A DNA stretch of 64,000 nt from Rhodobium orientis (GTDB taxonomy: Bacteria > Pseudomonadota > Alphaproteobacteria > Rhizobiales > Rhodobiaceae). The notes under the pieces are model-generated. The model had not been told where the DNA came from. It made no database searches and saw nothing but the letters and a program-made list of their open reading frames with translations. The stretch spans positions 1-64,000 of the forward strand of contig NZ_NPEV01000005.1 of NCBI RefSeq assembly GCF_003258835.1. Reading direction: 5' to 3'. Below are positions 38,646-47,071 of this stretch, piece by piece. Every line of letters starts with the position of its first letter. The stretch's first letter is position 1. The translations under genes and the position numbers were made by a program.

Positions 38646-39509
38646 GTGACCACCGCTTCCTTCGTTCTCACCACCTTCTGCCAGAGCCGTCCCGGCATCG
38701 TTGCCGCCCTGTCGACGGCGATCTTCGAAATGGGCTGCAACATCGACGATCTGCAGCAGTTCGACGATCACGAGACGGACCAGTTCTTCGCCCGCATCGC
38801 GTTTGCCGCGGTGGACGGGGACATCACCAAGGAGGCGGTGCTCGCCCGGCTGCAGCCGGACATGGAACGCTTCGGCATGACCTGGAAGCTGCGCGATGCG
38901 GATGCGCGGCGCCGGGTGCTGCTGCTCGCCTCGAAATTCGACCACTGCCTCGCCGACCTGCTTTACCGGTGGCGTATCGGCGAATTGCCGATGGAGGTGG
39001 TCGGGGTGGTCTCCAACCACCCGCGGACGACCTATCCGAACCTGTCGTTCCGGGATACCGAGTTTCGGCACCTCCCGGTCACCAGGGACACCAAGGCGGA
39101 GCAGGAGGCGCAGCTCCTGAAGATCATCGAGGACGAGAAGATCGATCTCGTGGTGCTCGCCCGCTACATGCAGATCCTCTCCGACGACCTGTCCCGCAAG
39201 CTCCTCGGGCGTTGCATCAACATCCACCACTCGTTCCTGCCCGGCTTCAAGGGCGCCAAGCCCTACCACCAGGCCTATGTGCGGGGCGTCAAGCTGATCG
39301 GCGCGACGGCCCACTACGTCACAAGCGATCTCGACGAGGGGCCGATCATCGAACAGGACATCGAGCGCATCAGCCACCGCGACCGGCCGGAGGAACTGGT
39401 CCGCAAGGGCCGCGACATCGAGCGCCGGGTGCTGGCGCGGGCCGTGCGCAGTCATCTGGAAGACCGGGTGCTGCTCAACGGCATGCGGACGATCGTGTTT
39501 CCGGATTGA
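38646..39509 (+). CDS. purU: Formyltetrahydrofolate deformylase
   Basis: 287 residues starting at GTG 38646 (GAGAGG upstream). PurU hydrolyses 10-formyl-THF to formate and THF and balances the one-carbon pool. An N-terminal ACT domain (about 1-80: [27 protein letters not shown]) is followed by a formyltransferase domain with [15 protein letters not shown], the catalytic block [20 protein letters not shown] (Asn and His) and the [11 protein letters not shown] segment with the catalytic Asp. All catalytic residues are present and length is normal. It ends before a repeat-rich convergent gap with the RND gene. Confidence 0.95.
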   Translation: MTTASFVLTTFCQSRPGIVAALSTAIFEMGCNIDDLQQFDDHETDQFFARIAFAAVDGDITKEAVLARLQPDMERFGMTWKLRDADARRRVLLLASKFDHCLADLLYRWRIGELPMEVVGVVSNHPRTTYPNLSFRDTEFRHLPVTRDTKAEQEAQLLKIIEDEKIDLVVLARYMQILSDDLSRKLLGRCINIHHSFLPGFKGAKPYHQAYVRGVKLIGATAHYVTSDLDEGPIIEQDIERISHRDRPEELVRKGRDIERRVLARAVRSHLEDRVLLNGMRTIVFPD

Positions 39510-39564
39510 GCACCGCGCTCTGCCGTTGAGGCTCTTGCGCTGCCATGCCCACCCCCTCGGCGTC

Positions 39565-39587
39565 ACCACCGTGCTCGACACGGTGGT
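39565..39587. other. 9-bp hairpin in the purU/RND convergent gap
   Basis: ACCACCGTG (39565-39573) and CACGGTGGT (39579-39587) form a perfect stem with a 5-nt loop, 56 bases past the purU stop. No U tract. Possibly part of an interspersed repeat. Confidence 0.5.
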
Positions 39588-39643
39588 CCATGATGCTTTG
39601 CGACTTGCTGATGCCTAAGTAATTGAAATCGAACGCCTCATGG

Positions 39644-39666
39644 ATTGCCGGGTCAAGCCCGGCAAT
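39644..39666. repeat. Interspersed palindrome ATTGCCGGG-TCAAG-CCCGGCAAT
   Basis: A perfect 9-bp stem with loop TCAAG. Read on the minus strand it runs CGTCATTGC ... GCAATCCA, the same end sequences as the block at 12.5 kb, so both belong to one dispersed repeat family. It lies in a convergent gap. Confidence 0.7.
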
Positions 39667-39724
39667 GACGCAGGAGAGGGGTGAGACGGGAGAGTGAAAA
39701 ACCCGCGTCTCCGATAGCTGTCGT

Positions 39725-42700
39725 CTACTCCGCTGCGTCGCTGACGCCTTTGCCACGGCGATGGGAGTCGCCGTCTGCTGCCGCCGGAGCGGGCGGGACG
39801 GCCGGGCGGGCCGTCTCCTCGTCATTGGCGGCCGCTGCCGGGGCGCCGGCCGTGGCCATAGCCGGCTCCATCGAGCGTCCGCCGAACCAGCGCCCGAACG
39901 CTTCGGACCAGACGAACGGGACGGCGAGCATCGTCGGGATGACGACCAGCGTCAGCAGGGTGGAGAAGGCAAGGCCGGCAATGACCGCCGTCGACAACTG
40001 CACCCACCAGACCGCGGTGATCGAGCCGACCGAGACGACCCGGTTGATGAAGTCGAAATTGGTCTGGGTCGCCATCGGGATCAGGCCGGCAATCGTCGTG
40101 ATCGTGGTCAGGAGGATCGGCCGCAGGCGCTGGGCCGCCGTCTTCAGGATCGCCTCGATCGGATCGATGTCGTGGTCTTCCCGGAACCGGTTGTAGGTGT
40201 CGATGAGGACGATGGCGTTGTTGACGACGATGCCGGCCAGCGCGACGACGCCGGTGCCCGTCATGATGACGGAGAATTTCTGACCGGTGACGAGCATGCC
40301 GAGGATGACGCCGAAGCCGGACATGATGACCGTCGAGAGGGTCAGGAAGGTCTGGTAGAACGAGTTGAACTGCGTCACCAGGATGATGAACATCAGGAAC
40401 AGCGAGGCGAACATCGCCTTTTGCAGGAAGGCCTGGGATTCCTTCTGGTCCTCGTCGGCGCCGCGGAACCGGAAGCGGACGTCCTCCGGCCACGCTTGCG
40501 TCTTCAGCCATTGATCCAGCTCGGCGACCTTCTGCTCCTTGGTGAAGCCCTGTTCGGTGATCGCATTGGCGCGCACGGACATGGCGTAGAGCCCGTCCTT
40601 GCGGGTGATGGAGGAAACCTTCTGCTGCGGCTTGCGGGTGACGAAGTTCGAGATCGGCACCATGCCGTTCGGCGTCAGCAGGCGGAGCTGGTCGAAGCGG
40701 TCGAGCGTGCGCTGGTACTCGGGCAGGCGGGCGCGGATGTCGACCTCGTCCTCGGAGTCGTCCGGCCGGTACTTGCCGATGAGGATGCCGTTGGTGACGA
40801 GCTGCACCATGGCGCCGACCGAGGCGATGCCGGCGTTGAAGCGGCCGGCCTGTTCGCGGTCGATGGTGAGCTGCCATTCGATGCCGGGCAGCGGGCGGTC
40901 GTCCTCGATGTCGCGCAGGCCGTCCATCTCCTGGAAGTGGGCGTGGACGCGGCCGGCCATGCGTTCGACCTCCTCGTATGACGGGGAGGTGATCTGCAAC
41001 TGGACGTCCTTGCCGGAGGGCGGGCCGCCCTCGACCTTGCGGATTTCCACCTTGATGCCGGGGAAGGACCCGGTGCGCTCGCGGATTTCCTTGAAGATCT
41101 CCTTGGCCTTGCGGCGGCAGCAATAGTCGGCGAGCTCGATCTGGATTTCGCCGATGGTGTCCTTCGGCTTGTCCTGGACGCCGCCGAGGATCTGGCCGGT
41201 GCTCTCGCCGCCGGAGGTGTAGGCGGCGGTCACCGCGCTCTTGATGCCGTGGACCTGAAGGATCTGGTTCTCCACCGTGCCGACGAGATCGCTCGCCTCA
41301 AGGGCCGACAGGTTGCCGCGGCCGGCAACGAGGATGACGGCGATCTCCGGCTCCTCGTCGACGAAGAACTCCACGCCGTTGTTGTGCTGCATGAAGGTCA
41401 TCAGGATCATCCCGCAGATGGCGACGGCGGCGACGACGACGGCGATGTTGCCTATGGGGTGTGCGACCAGCGGGGCGAGGAACCTCAGATAGGCGCCGGT
41501 CGGGCCGGCGACGTTCTCCGGGTGGAAATGGCCCGGGCCGGAGAGCTTGCGGGCGGCTTCCGCGTCGCGCTCGGCGCGCTCGGCCGCGTGCTTGCGGGCC
41601 GACACGATCACCGGCCGCAGCACCGGGAACAGCAGGGCAGTGAAGAGCGTGCCGACGACGACCGTGGCGACAATGGCGGCCGTTTCCATGTTGGCGGCGA
41701 GGAGGTCGATCACCGGACCGGCGGCGCCGGGCGCGGTGAGCGCCCCGCCGGAGAGGGCGGCGACGAGCGCCGGCACCAGTCCCAGGAACAGCGCCGCGGC
41801 AAGGCCGTAGCCGATGAGGGCCGGGACGATGATATGGGCCTTGCGGCCGACCCATGCGGAAACCCGGGCCAGCACGGCGCCGGTCGCCGGCAGGAAGATC
41901 ATCGCCGTGACCAGCGCCGCGGAGAGCACGATCACCACCATGATCGGCAGATAGCTCATGAACTCGCCGACGACCCCGGGCCACAACAGAAGCGGCAGGA
42001 AGGCGGCCAGCGTCGTGCCGGTGGAGGCCATGATCGGCCACAGCATCAGCTTGGCGGCGCGCACATAGGCCTCGTCCGGGTGCATGCCCTCGTGGATCTT
42101 GCGGTCGGCGTATTCGACGATGACGATGGCGCCGTCGACCAGCATGCCGACGGTCAAAACGAGGCCGAACATGACCATCATGTTCACGGTCATGCCGATG
42201 GCGCCCAACATCAGGAAGCCGACCATGAAGGAGGTCGGGATGGCGATGCCGACGAGCAGCGAGGAGCGCAGGCCGAGGGCAGCCACGACCAGCGCCATGA
42301 CCAGGAAGATCGCGGTCATGATCGAGGACTGCAGCGACTGCAGGATCTCGTTGGTGCTCTTGGACTTGTCGAGCAGGTAGTGGACCTTGATGGTGTCCGG
42401 CCAGTTCTTCGTATAGGCGGCGACGACGCGGCGGACCTCGGCGTTGTTCTCGATGACGTTGGTGCCGAGGCGCTTGACGACCTCAAGGTTGATCGCCCGC
42501 TCGCCATTGACCCGCGTGATGCGCGAGGCGTCCTTGAAGGTGCGGCGGATTTCGGCGACGTCGCCGAGGGTGACGACGCCTTCGCCGTTCTGCTTGATCG
42601 GCAGCTCGTAAACGTCCTGGCGGGTTTCAAGCAGGCCCGGAACCTTGACGTTGAACCGGCCCTTGCCGGTGTCGAGGAAGCCGGCGGGAACGAGTTGGTT

Positions 42701-43327
42701 GTTGCGCGACAGGGAGTCCAGCAACTCCTGCTGGGTGACCTGGTAGGACTCCAGCTTCATGGTGTCGATGACGACTTCCAGAAGCTCTTCGCGGTGGCCG
42801 GAAAGGTTCGCCTCCAGCACCGAGGGGATCGATTCGATCTGGTCCTTCAGCTTCCTCGCATGGCGATAGAGGGTGCGCTCCGGGGCGCTGCCGGAGAGCG
42901 CCACGATGATCGTCGGCACGAGGCTGAAATTGGTTTCCGTGACGGTCGGCTCCTCGGCCTCGGCGGGAATTTCCGCCTTGGCCTGGTCGACCTTGTCGCG
43001 GACGTCGGCGAGTGCCTCGTCCTTGTCGAAATCGATGTTGAATTCCAGGATGATGCCGGCATGGCCTTCCGAGGCGATCGCGGTGATCTCCTTCAGGCCG
43101 TCCATGCCGCGCAGCGCCGTCTCCATCGGCCGCACCAGCAGCCGTTCGGCGTCCTCGGGCGAAATGCCCTGCTGGACGACCGAGACGTAGAAGATCGGCA
43201 CGTCGATGTCGGGATCGGATTCCTTGGGGATGTTGATGTAAGTGAAGACGCCGGCCACGACCATGACCACCATCATGGTCAGCACCGTTCGCGGCCGCTG
43301 CAGGATCGTCTCAAGGGGCGATGCCAT
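39725..43327 (-). CDS. RND efflux permease with extra membrane segments
   Basis: 1200 residues, against about 1040 for AcrB. TM1 (about 13-32), a periplasmic porter loop, TM2-6 (about 335-485), a second loop and TM8-12 with the PIxFP-like start SDPDIDVP fit the RND family. Two extra hydrophobic segments (about 499-527 and 548-577) and a charged stretch lie before TM7 (about 625-645). TM4 has GMLVDGAIVIVE, so the second Asp of the AcrB proton relay is G399; TM10 has GIVVNNAIVLID, with Asn where AcrB has Lys940. Both are known in a subset of RND pumps. It ends in a Pro/Ala-rich tail. It lies after the HlyD-like gene, gap 2 bases. Confidence 0.88.
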   Translation of the reverse strand: MASPLETILQRPRTVLTMMVVMVVAGVFTYINIPKESDPDIDVPIFYVSVVQQGISPEDAERLLVRPMETALRGMDGLKEITAIASEGHAGIILEFNIDFDKDEALADVRDKVDQAKAEIPAEAEEPTVTETNFSLVPTIIVALSGSAPERTLYRHARKLKDQIESIPSVLEANLSGHREELLEVVIDTMKLESYQVTQQELLDSLSRNNQLVPAGFLDTGKGRFNVKVPGLLETRQDVYELPIKQNGEGVVTLGDVAEIRRTFKDASRITRVNGERAINLEVVKRLGTNVIENNAEVRRVVAAYTKNWPDTIKVHYLLDKSKSTNEILQSLQSSIMTAIFLVMALVVAALGLRSSLLVGIAIPTSFMVGFLMLGAIGMTVNMMVMFGLVLTVGMLVDGAIVIVEYADRKIHEGMHPDEAYVRAAKLMLWPIMASTGTTLAAFLPLLLWPGVVGEFMSYLPIMVVIVLSAALVTAMIFLPATGAVLARVSAWVGRKAHIIVPALIGYGLAAALFLGLVPALVAALSGGALTAPGAAGPVIDLLAANMETAAIVATVVVGTLFTALLFPVLRPVIVSARKHAAERAERDAEAARKLSGPGHFHPENVAGPTGAYLRFLAPLVAHPIGNIAVVVAAVAICGMILMTFMQHNNGVEFFVDEEPEIAVILVAGRGNLSALEASDLVGTVENQILQVHGIKSAVTAAYTSGGESTGQILGGVQDKPKDTIGEIQIELADYCCRRKAKEIFKEIRERTGSFPGIKVEIRKVEGGPPSGKDVQLQITSPSYEEVERMAGRVHAHFQEMDGLRDIEDDRPLPGIEWQLTIDREQAGRFNAGIASVGAMVQLVTNGILIGKYRPDDSEDEVDIRARLPEYQRTLDRFDQLRLLTPNGMVPISNFVTRKPQQKVSSITRKDGLYAMSVRANAITEQGFTKEQKVAELDQWLKTQAWPEDVRFRFRGADEDQKESQAFLQKAMFASLFLMFIILVTQFNSFYQTFLTLSTVIMSGFGVILGMLVTGQKFSVIMTGTGVVALAGIVVNNAIVLIDTYNRFREDHDIDPIEAILKTAAQRLRPILLTTITTIAGLIPMATQTNFDFINRVVSVGSITAVWWVQLSTAVIAGLAFSTLLTLVVIPTMLAVPFVWSEAFGRWFGGRSMEPAMATAGAPAAAANDEETARPAVPPAPAAADGDSHRRGKGVSDAAE

Positions 43328-43329
43328 CG

Positions 43330-44436
43330 TTACTTCGCCTCCGCCGTCTCGAACACCGGCTCGACCGTGGCGCCGGCCCGGACGTAGTCCTGGCCGACGG
43401 TGATGACGGGGACCGTCTCCGGCAGGCCGCCGACCCAGACGCCCTCGTTGCCGGAGCCGAGGATGCGGACCGGCACGAAGGCGACCGTGTTGCCGTCCTC
43501 GATCACCCGGACGCCGACCGAACCGTCGTCGGCAAGGGTCAGGATCGAGGGCGAGATCAGGTGGGCGCGGGTCGGCGCAAGCTGCACCTCGGCCAGCGCC
43601 GTGACGCCATCGCGCAGGGCGCCGTCGTCGTTCGCCATCTCGATATCGACGCGGAAGGTGCGGGTCTTCTCATCCGCCGCCGGTGCGATGTAGCGGATGG
43701 TGCCGGCGATCTCCTCGCCGGTGACGAGCGAGACCCTGGCCGGCATGCCGGTCTTCAGGGCGCCGACGTCGCGCTCGGAGACCTGGCCGGTCATCAGCAT
43801 GGGATCGGCGTCCAGAATGGTCGCGCAGGTGCCGCCGATGGCCAGCATGTCACCGATCTCGGCATAGGGTTCGTGGATGACGCCGGCAATCGGCGCGCGG
43901 ATGGTGGTGCGCTCGATTTCCAGCTTCGCCTCGGCGACGGCGGCCTTGGCGGCATCGAGGGCGGCCCTTGCGGCGCGCAGCGTGGTGCGGGCCGAATAGC
44001 CCTTCTTGCTGAGGGTGTCGGAGGCGGTGTGGCTGAGTTCGGCCTGGGCAAGCTGCGCCTCGGCCTGCAGCAGGCGGGCCTCGCGGGTACCGTTTTCCAG
44101 CTTGCACAGCACATCGCCGACGGCAACGCGCTGGCCTTCGGTGACGGGGCGCTCCTCGACCTGGCCGGAGGTTTCGGCGCGAACCTCGACACGCAGGTCA
44201 GCGCGCGTGCGCCCGCGTATCTCCAGCGTCACCTGGCGGTCGGCGGCATGGATCTCGGTGACCCCGACCCGGAACGGCTTTTCGGCGGCCTCGGCGTTGC
44301 GTTCGGCGGGGGAGGCGGCCTGCTCGCCGCTGTCGCTGACGCCGCCGATGACGACATTGCCGGTGTACATCCAGGCGGCGACGCCGCCGATGATGGCGAT
44401 GGCGAGAATGTGGGAAGAGCGAATTCCAGACGGCAT
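43330..44436 (-). CDS. RND periplasmic adaptor (HlyD/AcrA-like membrane fusion protein)
   Basis: 368 residues from the ATG at 44436 (AAGGA upstream). One N-terminal membrane helix (about 8-26), a lead-in, then the lipoyl half-motif VRAETSGQVEERPVTEGQRVAVGDVLC near 86-112. An alpha-hairpin of Ala/Gln-rich heptads (about 115-175), the second lipoyl half RTTIRAPIAGVIHE, and a beta-barrel domain follow. It links the RND permease to an outer-membrane channel; no TolC-like gene is in the window, so a shared one is likely. The order PadR, adaptor, permease on one strand with gaps of 25 and 2 bases marks an operon. Confidence 0.9.
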   Translation of the reverse strand: MPSGIRSSHILAIAIIGGVAAWMYTGNVVIGGVSDSGEQAASPAERNAEAAEKPFRVGVTEIHAADRQVTLEIRGRTRADLRVEVRAETSGQVEERPVTEGQRVAVGDVLCKLENGTREARLLQAEAQLAQAELSHTASDTLSKKGYSARTTLRAARAALDAAKAAVAEAKLEIERTTIRAPIAGVIHEPYAEIGDMLAIGGTCATILDADPMLMTGQVSERDVGALKTGMPARVSLVTGEEIAGTIRYIAPAADEKTRTFRVDIEMANDDGALRDGVTALAEVQLAPTRAHLISPSILTLADDGSVGVRVIEDGNTVAFVPVRILGSGNEGVWVGGLPETVPVITVGQDYVRAGATVEPVFETAEAK

Positions 44437-44461
44437 GGTTCCAGTCCTTGGAAGGTGTCGC

Positions 44462-45016
44462 CTATTCGGCTGCGTTGGCGTTCGTGTTCGAAAGGCGGCT
44501 GCCTGCCAGCTTTTCCAGGTCGGCGCGGGTCTCGCGCAGATTGGCGAGGGCCTGGGCCTTGCAGGTGACGCCGTATTGGGCGGTCCAGATGGCGGCCTCG
44601 TCGTCGAGTTCCGCCACCACGTGTCGGAGCTGCTCCACCTCTTCCTCGATGGCCTGGATCCGCGCCTCGATCGCCCCGGTGACGACGTGTTGCGGCAGGC
44701 TCTTGGCGCACATGGCGATGAGCAGGAATTCGGAGCGGAAGATGTCGCGCCCCGGCGGCTCCGACAGTGCCTCGACGAGGGCGGCCTGGCCGGCATCGGT
44801 GATCGCGTAGATCTTGCGCGGCGGCTTGCCCGGCTGGATCTCCTGGCGTGAGGTGACGAGCCCGTCCGCCTCGAGCCGGGCGAGGGCAGGATAGATCGAA
44901 CCGAAGCTGGCATCGACGAAATAGCTGAACTTGCCGTCCACCGACTGCTTCTTGATCTCGTATCCGGTCGACTCGCCGAAGGAGAGGATGGCAAGGCAAA
45001 GCGTTCTGACGTTCAT
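44462..45016 (-). CDS. PadR-family transcriptional regulator
   Basis: 184 residues. The PadR winged helix-turn-helix is at 1-85: NVRTLCLAILSFGESTGYEIKK, then FVDASFGSIYPALARLEADGLVTS and the wing GKPPRKIYAITDAG. A longer C-terminal helical dimerisation domain (about 100-165) with a coiled coil at EARIQAIEEEVEQLRHVVAEL places it in the larger PadR subgroup (VirR/PadR type). PadR proteins repress efflux or detoxification genes and release DNA on binding an inducer. It opens the efflux operon, and operator-like repeats lie about 105-155 bases upstream. Confidence 0.9.
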   Translation of the reverse strand: MNVRTLCLAILSFGESTGYEIKKQSVDGKFSYFVDASFGSIYPALARLEADGLVTSRQEIQPGKPPRKIYAITDAGQAALVEALSEPPGRDIFRSEFLLIAMCAKSLPQHVVTGAIEARIQAIEEEVEQLRHVVAELDDEAAIWTAQYGVTCKAQALANLRETRADLEKLAGSRLSNTNANAAE

Positions 45017-45120
45017 GTCGGTATCCCGCGCTCGGGCAAATATCGGGTTTCGGGCAGCCGCCAGACCTCACGGCCGGCAAGGGCGCGACGGTCGCCCCGA
45101 TCAACACCCCGTTCATGGCA

Positions 45121-45172
45121 GATATATGTTCGTTCGATATATTTCAATCAAACATGTATCGGTTCGATATAT
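45121..45172 (-). promoter_or_regulatory. Two operator-like sites upstream of the padR-efflux operon
   Basis: GTTCGATATAT occurs at 45132-45142 and 45162-45172, exactly 30 bases apart, three helical turns. Each is the better half of an imperfect palindrome: ATATATG...CGATATAT at 45122-45142 and TATCG-GTT-CGATA at 45157-45169. AT-rich sites of this type are usual for PadR. The rest of the 45017-45368 gap has no visible gene. Confidence 0.6.
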
Positions 45173-45368
45173 GGACGACGCACGGTGGCGCGAATTTGAG
45201 CGGCCGGGGCTGGCAGATCGGCAAGCTGCCGGACGGCGCGGAAAGCGGGTGCGCAATGGACGGAGGGAGGAAAACCGGAAATTAGGGCTCGACGTCCTTC
45301 AATGAAACGCTAATATTTGAAGAGATCTAATAAGCGGCCGCTATTTGCGCCATCAGAAGGACGCTCCG

Positions 45369-45710
45369 ATGATCTCCAAGGCTTTGAAGACCAACCCGCT
45401 GTTCCGGCTCTTGTTCGCCAACGGTCTTGCCGGAATTGCCGCGGCCGCCATCCTGACGGCCGGTCTGCTCATCACCGATGTCGGCGGTCTCGGCCATCTC
45501 ATCGCCAATTCGTCGAGCCCGGTACTGCCGGTGGCGCTGCTCTTTGCCAGCCTGTCCATCACCCTGGCGAGCGTCGCCATGGGCGTTGCCGTGATGCGGC
45601 TTCCGACCGACGACGGCCCGGACTCCGGGCACCGCAAGCGCCTGCCGCCGCTTTTCCCCCAAAAGACCCCGCAGCGCGCCTACGCCACGGTGCGGCCGCG
45701 CCGGCGCTGA
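45369..45710 (+). CDS. Small membrane protein of unknown function
   Basis: 113 residues from the ATG at 45369, with AAGGA seven bases upstream. Two membrane segments are clear: about 18-40 (ANGLAGIAAAAILTAGLLI) and about 52-80 (VLPVALLFASLSITLASVAMGVAV). The C-terminus is Pro/Arg-rich and basic, so it is probably cytoplasmic. I recognise the general type as a conserved two-helix hypothetical protein of Hyphomicrobiales and know no function. It lies alone between the divergent PadR operon and the TRAP binding protein. Confidence 0.65.
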   Translation: MISKALKTNPLFRLLFANGLAGIAAAAILTAGLLITDVGGLGHLIANSSSPVLPVALLFASLSITLASVAMGVAVMRLPTDDGPDSGHRKRLPPLFPQKTPQRAYATVRPRRR

Positions 45711-45870
45711 TCCCTTTGCGCCATTCCGGTAAGGTTCGGCAAACCCTGATTCCTGCCGGGCTTGCGGGGCTCCGTTCGAACGACTAATGCTTGCTCACCC
45801 TTGGGCGCCGGGCCCGCCGATGCGAGTCGTTGCCGGTGCGGCTCCGTCCGAACGGAAGGGCAGGTGCGGC

Positions 45871-46965
45871 ATGACGATTCGATCAGAGGGCGCGGCATTG
45901 CACGGTCGCCGCAGGTGGCCGTCGTCCGGCATTGCAGTGCTGCTGACGGGCGTCGTCGTCGCGGCGATGCTGCTGGCGCGGCCGGCCCTTGCCGCCGAAG
46001 TCACCCTGAAAATCCACCACTTCCTGCCGGCCGATGCGGCCGTGCCGTCCGAGTTCATCGGTCCCTGGGCCAGGAAGGTCGAGGCCGCCTCCAATGGGCG
46101 CATCGCTTTTGCGATCCATCCCGATATGGAGCTCGGCGGCCATCCGCCGGCGCTGCTCGACCAGCTTGCCGACGGCACGGCGGACATCGTCTATGCCGTG
46201 CCGAGCTATTCCCCCGGACGGTTTCCGCGCACCGAGGCGCTGGAAATGCCGTTCCTGCCGGCGAGCGCGGAAGTGACCTCGCGGGCGGCCTGGGACTTCT
46301 TTAAGGCCCATCTCGGCGAGGAATATGCGGACTACAAGATCATCGCCATCAACGTGCACGGCCCCGGGCGCATCCACGTCAAGGGCAAGGGCGTTTCCAG
46401 CCTGGAAGACCTTGAGGGGCTGAAGCTGCGCGGCCCGACCGGCATGGTCAACGCGCTGATGGTCAAGCTCGGCGCGATCGCCGTCGGCATGCCGGTCTCC
46501 GATGTCATGCCGGCCCTGGAAAAGGGCCTAGTGGAGGGGACGCTCGCCCCCTGGGAGATCATCGGGACACTCGGCATCATCGACGCCGTCGATGCCCATA
46601 CCGAATTCAGCGGCGAGCGCGGCCTCTATACGGTGCCGCTGGTCTTCGCCATGCGCCGGGAGCGCTTCGAAGCACTGCCGAAGGACCTGCAGGCTGTGAT
46701 CGAGGCCAATTCCGGAGCCGATGTCTCGGCTGACATCGGCCGGATCATGGACGAGGCGGACCGACGGGCGAAAAGTCGCGCCCAGGACCGGGGCGACACC
46801 TTCATCACCCTCAACGCGGCGGAGACCAACCGCTGGAAAGCGGCGGCTGCGTCCGTGGTTACCGCCTGGGAGAAGGACATGGCGGCGCGCGGCATCGACG
46901 GTGCGGCGCTGACCAAGGCCGCCCGCGACCTCGTCGCGAAATACGCCGGAACACATTCCGATTAG
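45871..46965 (+). CDS. TRAP transporter substrate-binding protein (DctP family), orphan
   Basis: 364 residues. A long signal peptide (twin Arg in GRRRW, hydrophobic about 20-40, cleavage near ALA-A) precedes the DctP fold: VTLKIHHFLPADAAVPSEFIGPWARKVE, then the ADIVYAVPSYSPGRFP strand, GPGRIHVKGKGVSSLEDLEGLKLRGPTG with the conserved Arg that salt-bridges the ligand carboxylate, and GMPVSDVMPALEKGLVEG. It would bind an organic acid in the periplasm. The usual partners DctQ and DctM are not adjacent, so the permease is elsewhere or the protein has another role. I chose ATG 45871; an upstream ATG at 45787 gives an unlikely leader. Confidence 0.88.
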   Translation: MTIRSEGAALHGRRRWPSSGIAVLLTGVVVAAMLLARPALAAEVTLKIHHFLPADAAVPSEFIGPWARKVEAASNGRIAFAIHPDMELGGHPPALLDQLADGTADIVYAVPSYSPGRFPRTEALEMPFLPASAEVTSRAAWDFFKAHLGEEYADYKIIAINVHGPGRIHVKGKGVSSLEDLEGLKLRGPTGMVNALMVKLGAIAVGMPVSDVMPALEKGLVEGTLAPWEIIGTLGIIDAVDAHTEFSGERGLYTVPLVFAMRRERFEALPKDLQAVIEANSGADVSADIGRIMDEADRRAKSRAQDRGDTFITLNAAETNRWKAAAASVVTAWEKDMAARGIDGAALTKAARDLVAKYAGTHSD

Positions 46966-46992
46966 GAAAAACAGCCCGTTATGTTTTAGGCT

Positions 46993-47010
46993 GCGGCCCA
47001 GTCAGGCCGC
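46993..47010. other. Short GC hairpin between the TRAP gene and the flavin hydroxylase gene
   Basis: GCGGCC (46993-46998) and GGCCGC (47005-47010) around a 6-nt loop, 28 bases past the TRAP stop. There is no U tract, so it is a weak terminator candidate. Confidence 0.35.
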
Positions 47011-47071
47011 GCCGACGATCATTGTCGGGATCGGGCGCGGTACCAAATGACGCGATCCCAGGGGGGACGCC

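Noticed and set aside
37758-39581. Upstream open extension of parE (about 600 extra codons without a stop)
   Set aside because: It runs antisense through the thioredoxin-fold gene and purU. ParE homology begins close to the ATG at 37757.
41249-43387. A 712-codon plus-strand frame opposite the RND permease
   Set aside because: Product is His/Asp/Gly-rich without any motif, and the RND gene on the other strand is unambiguous.
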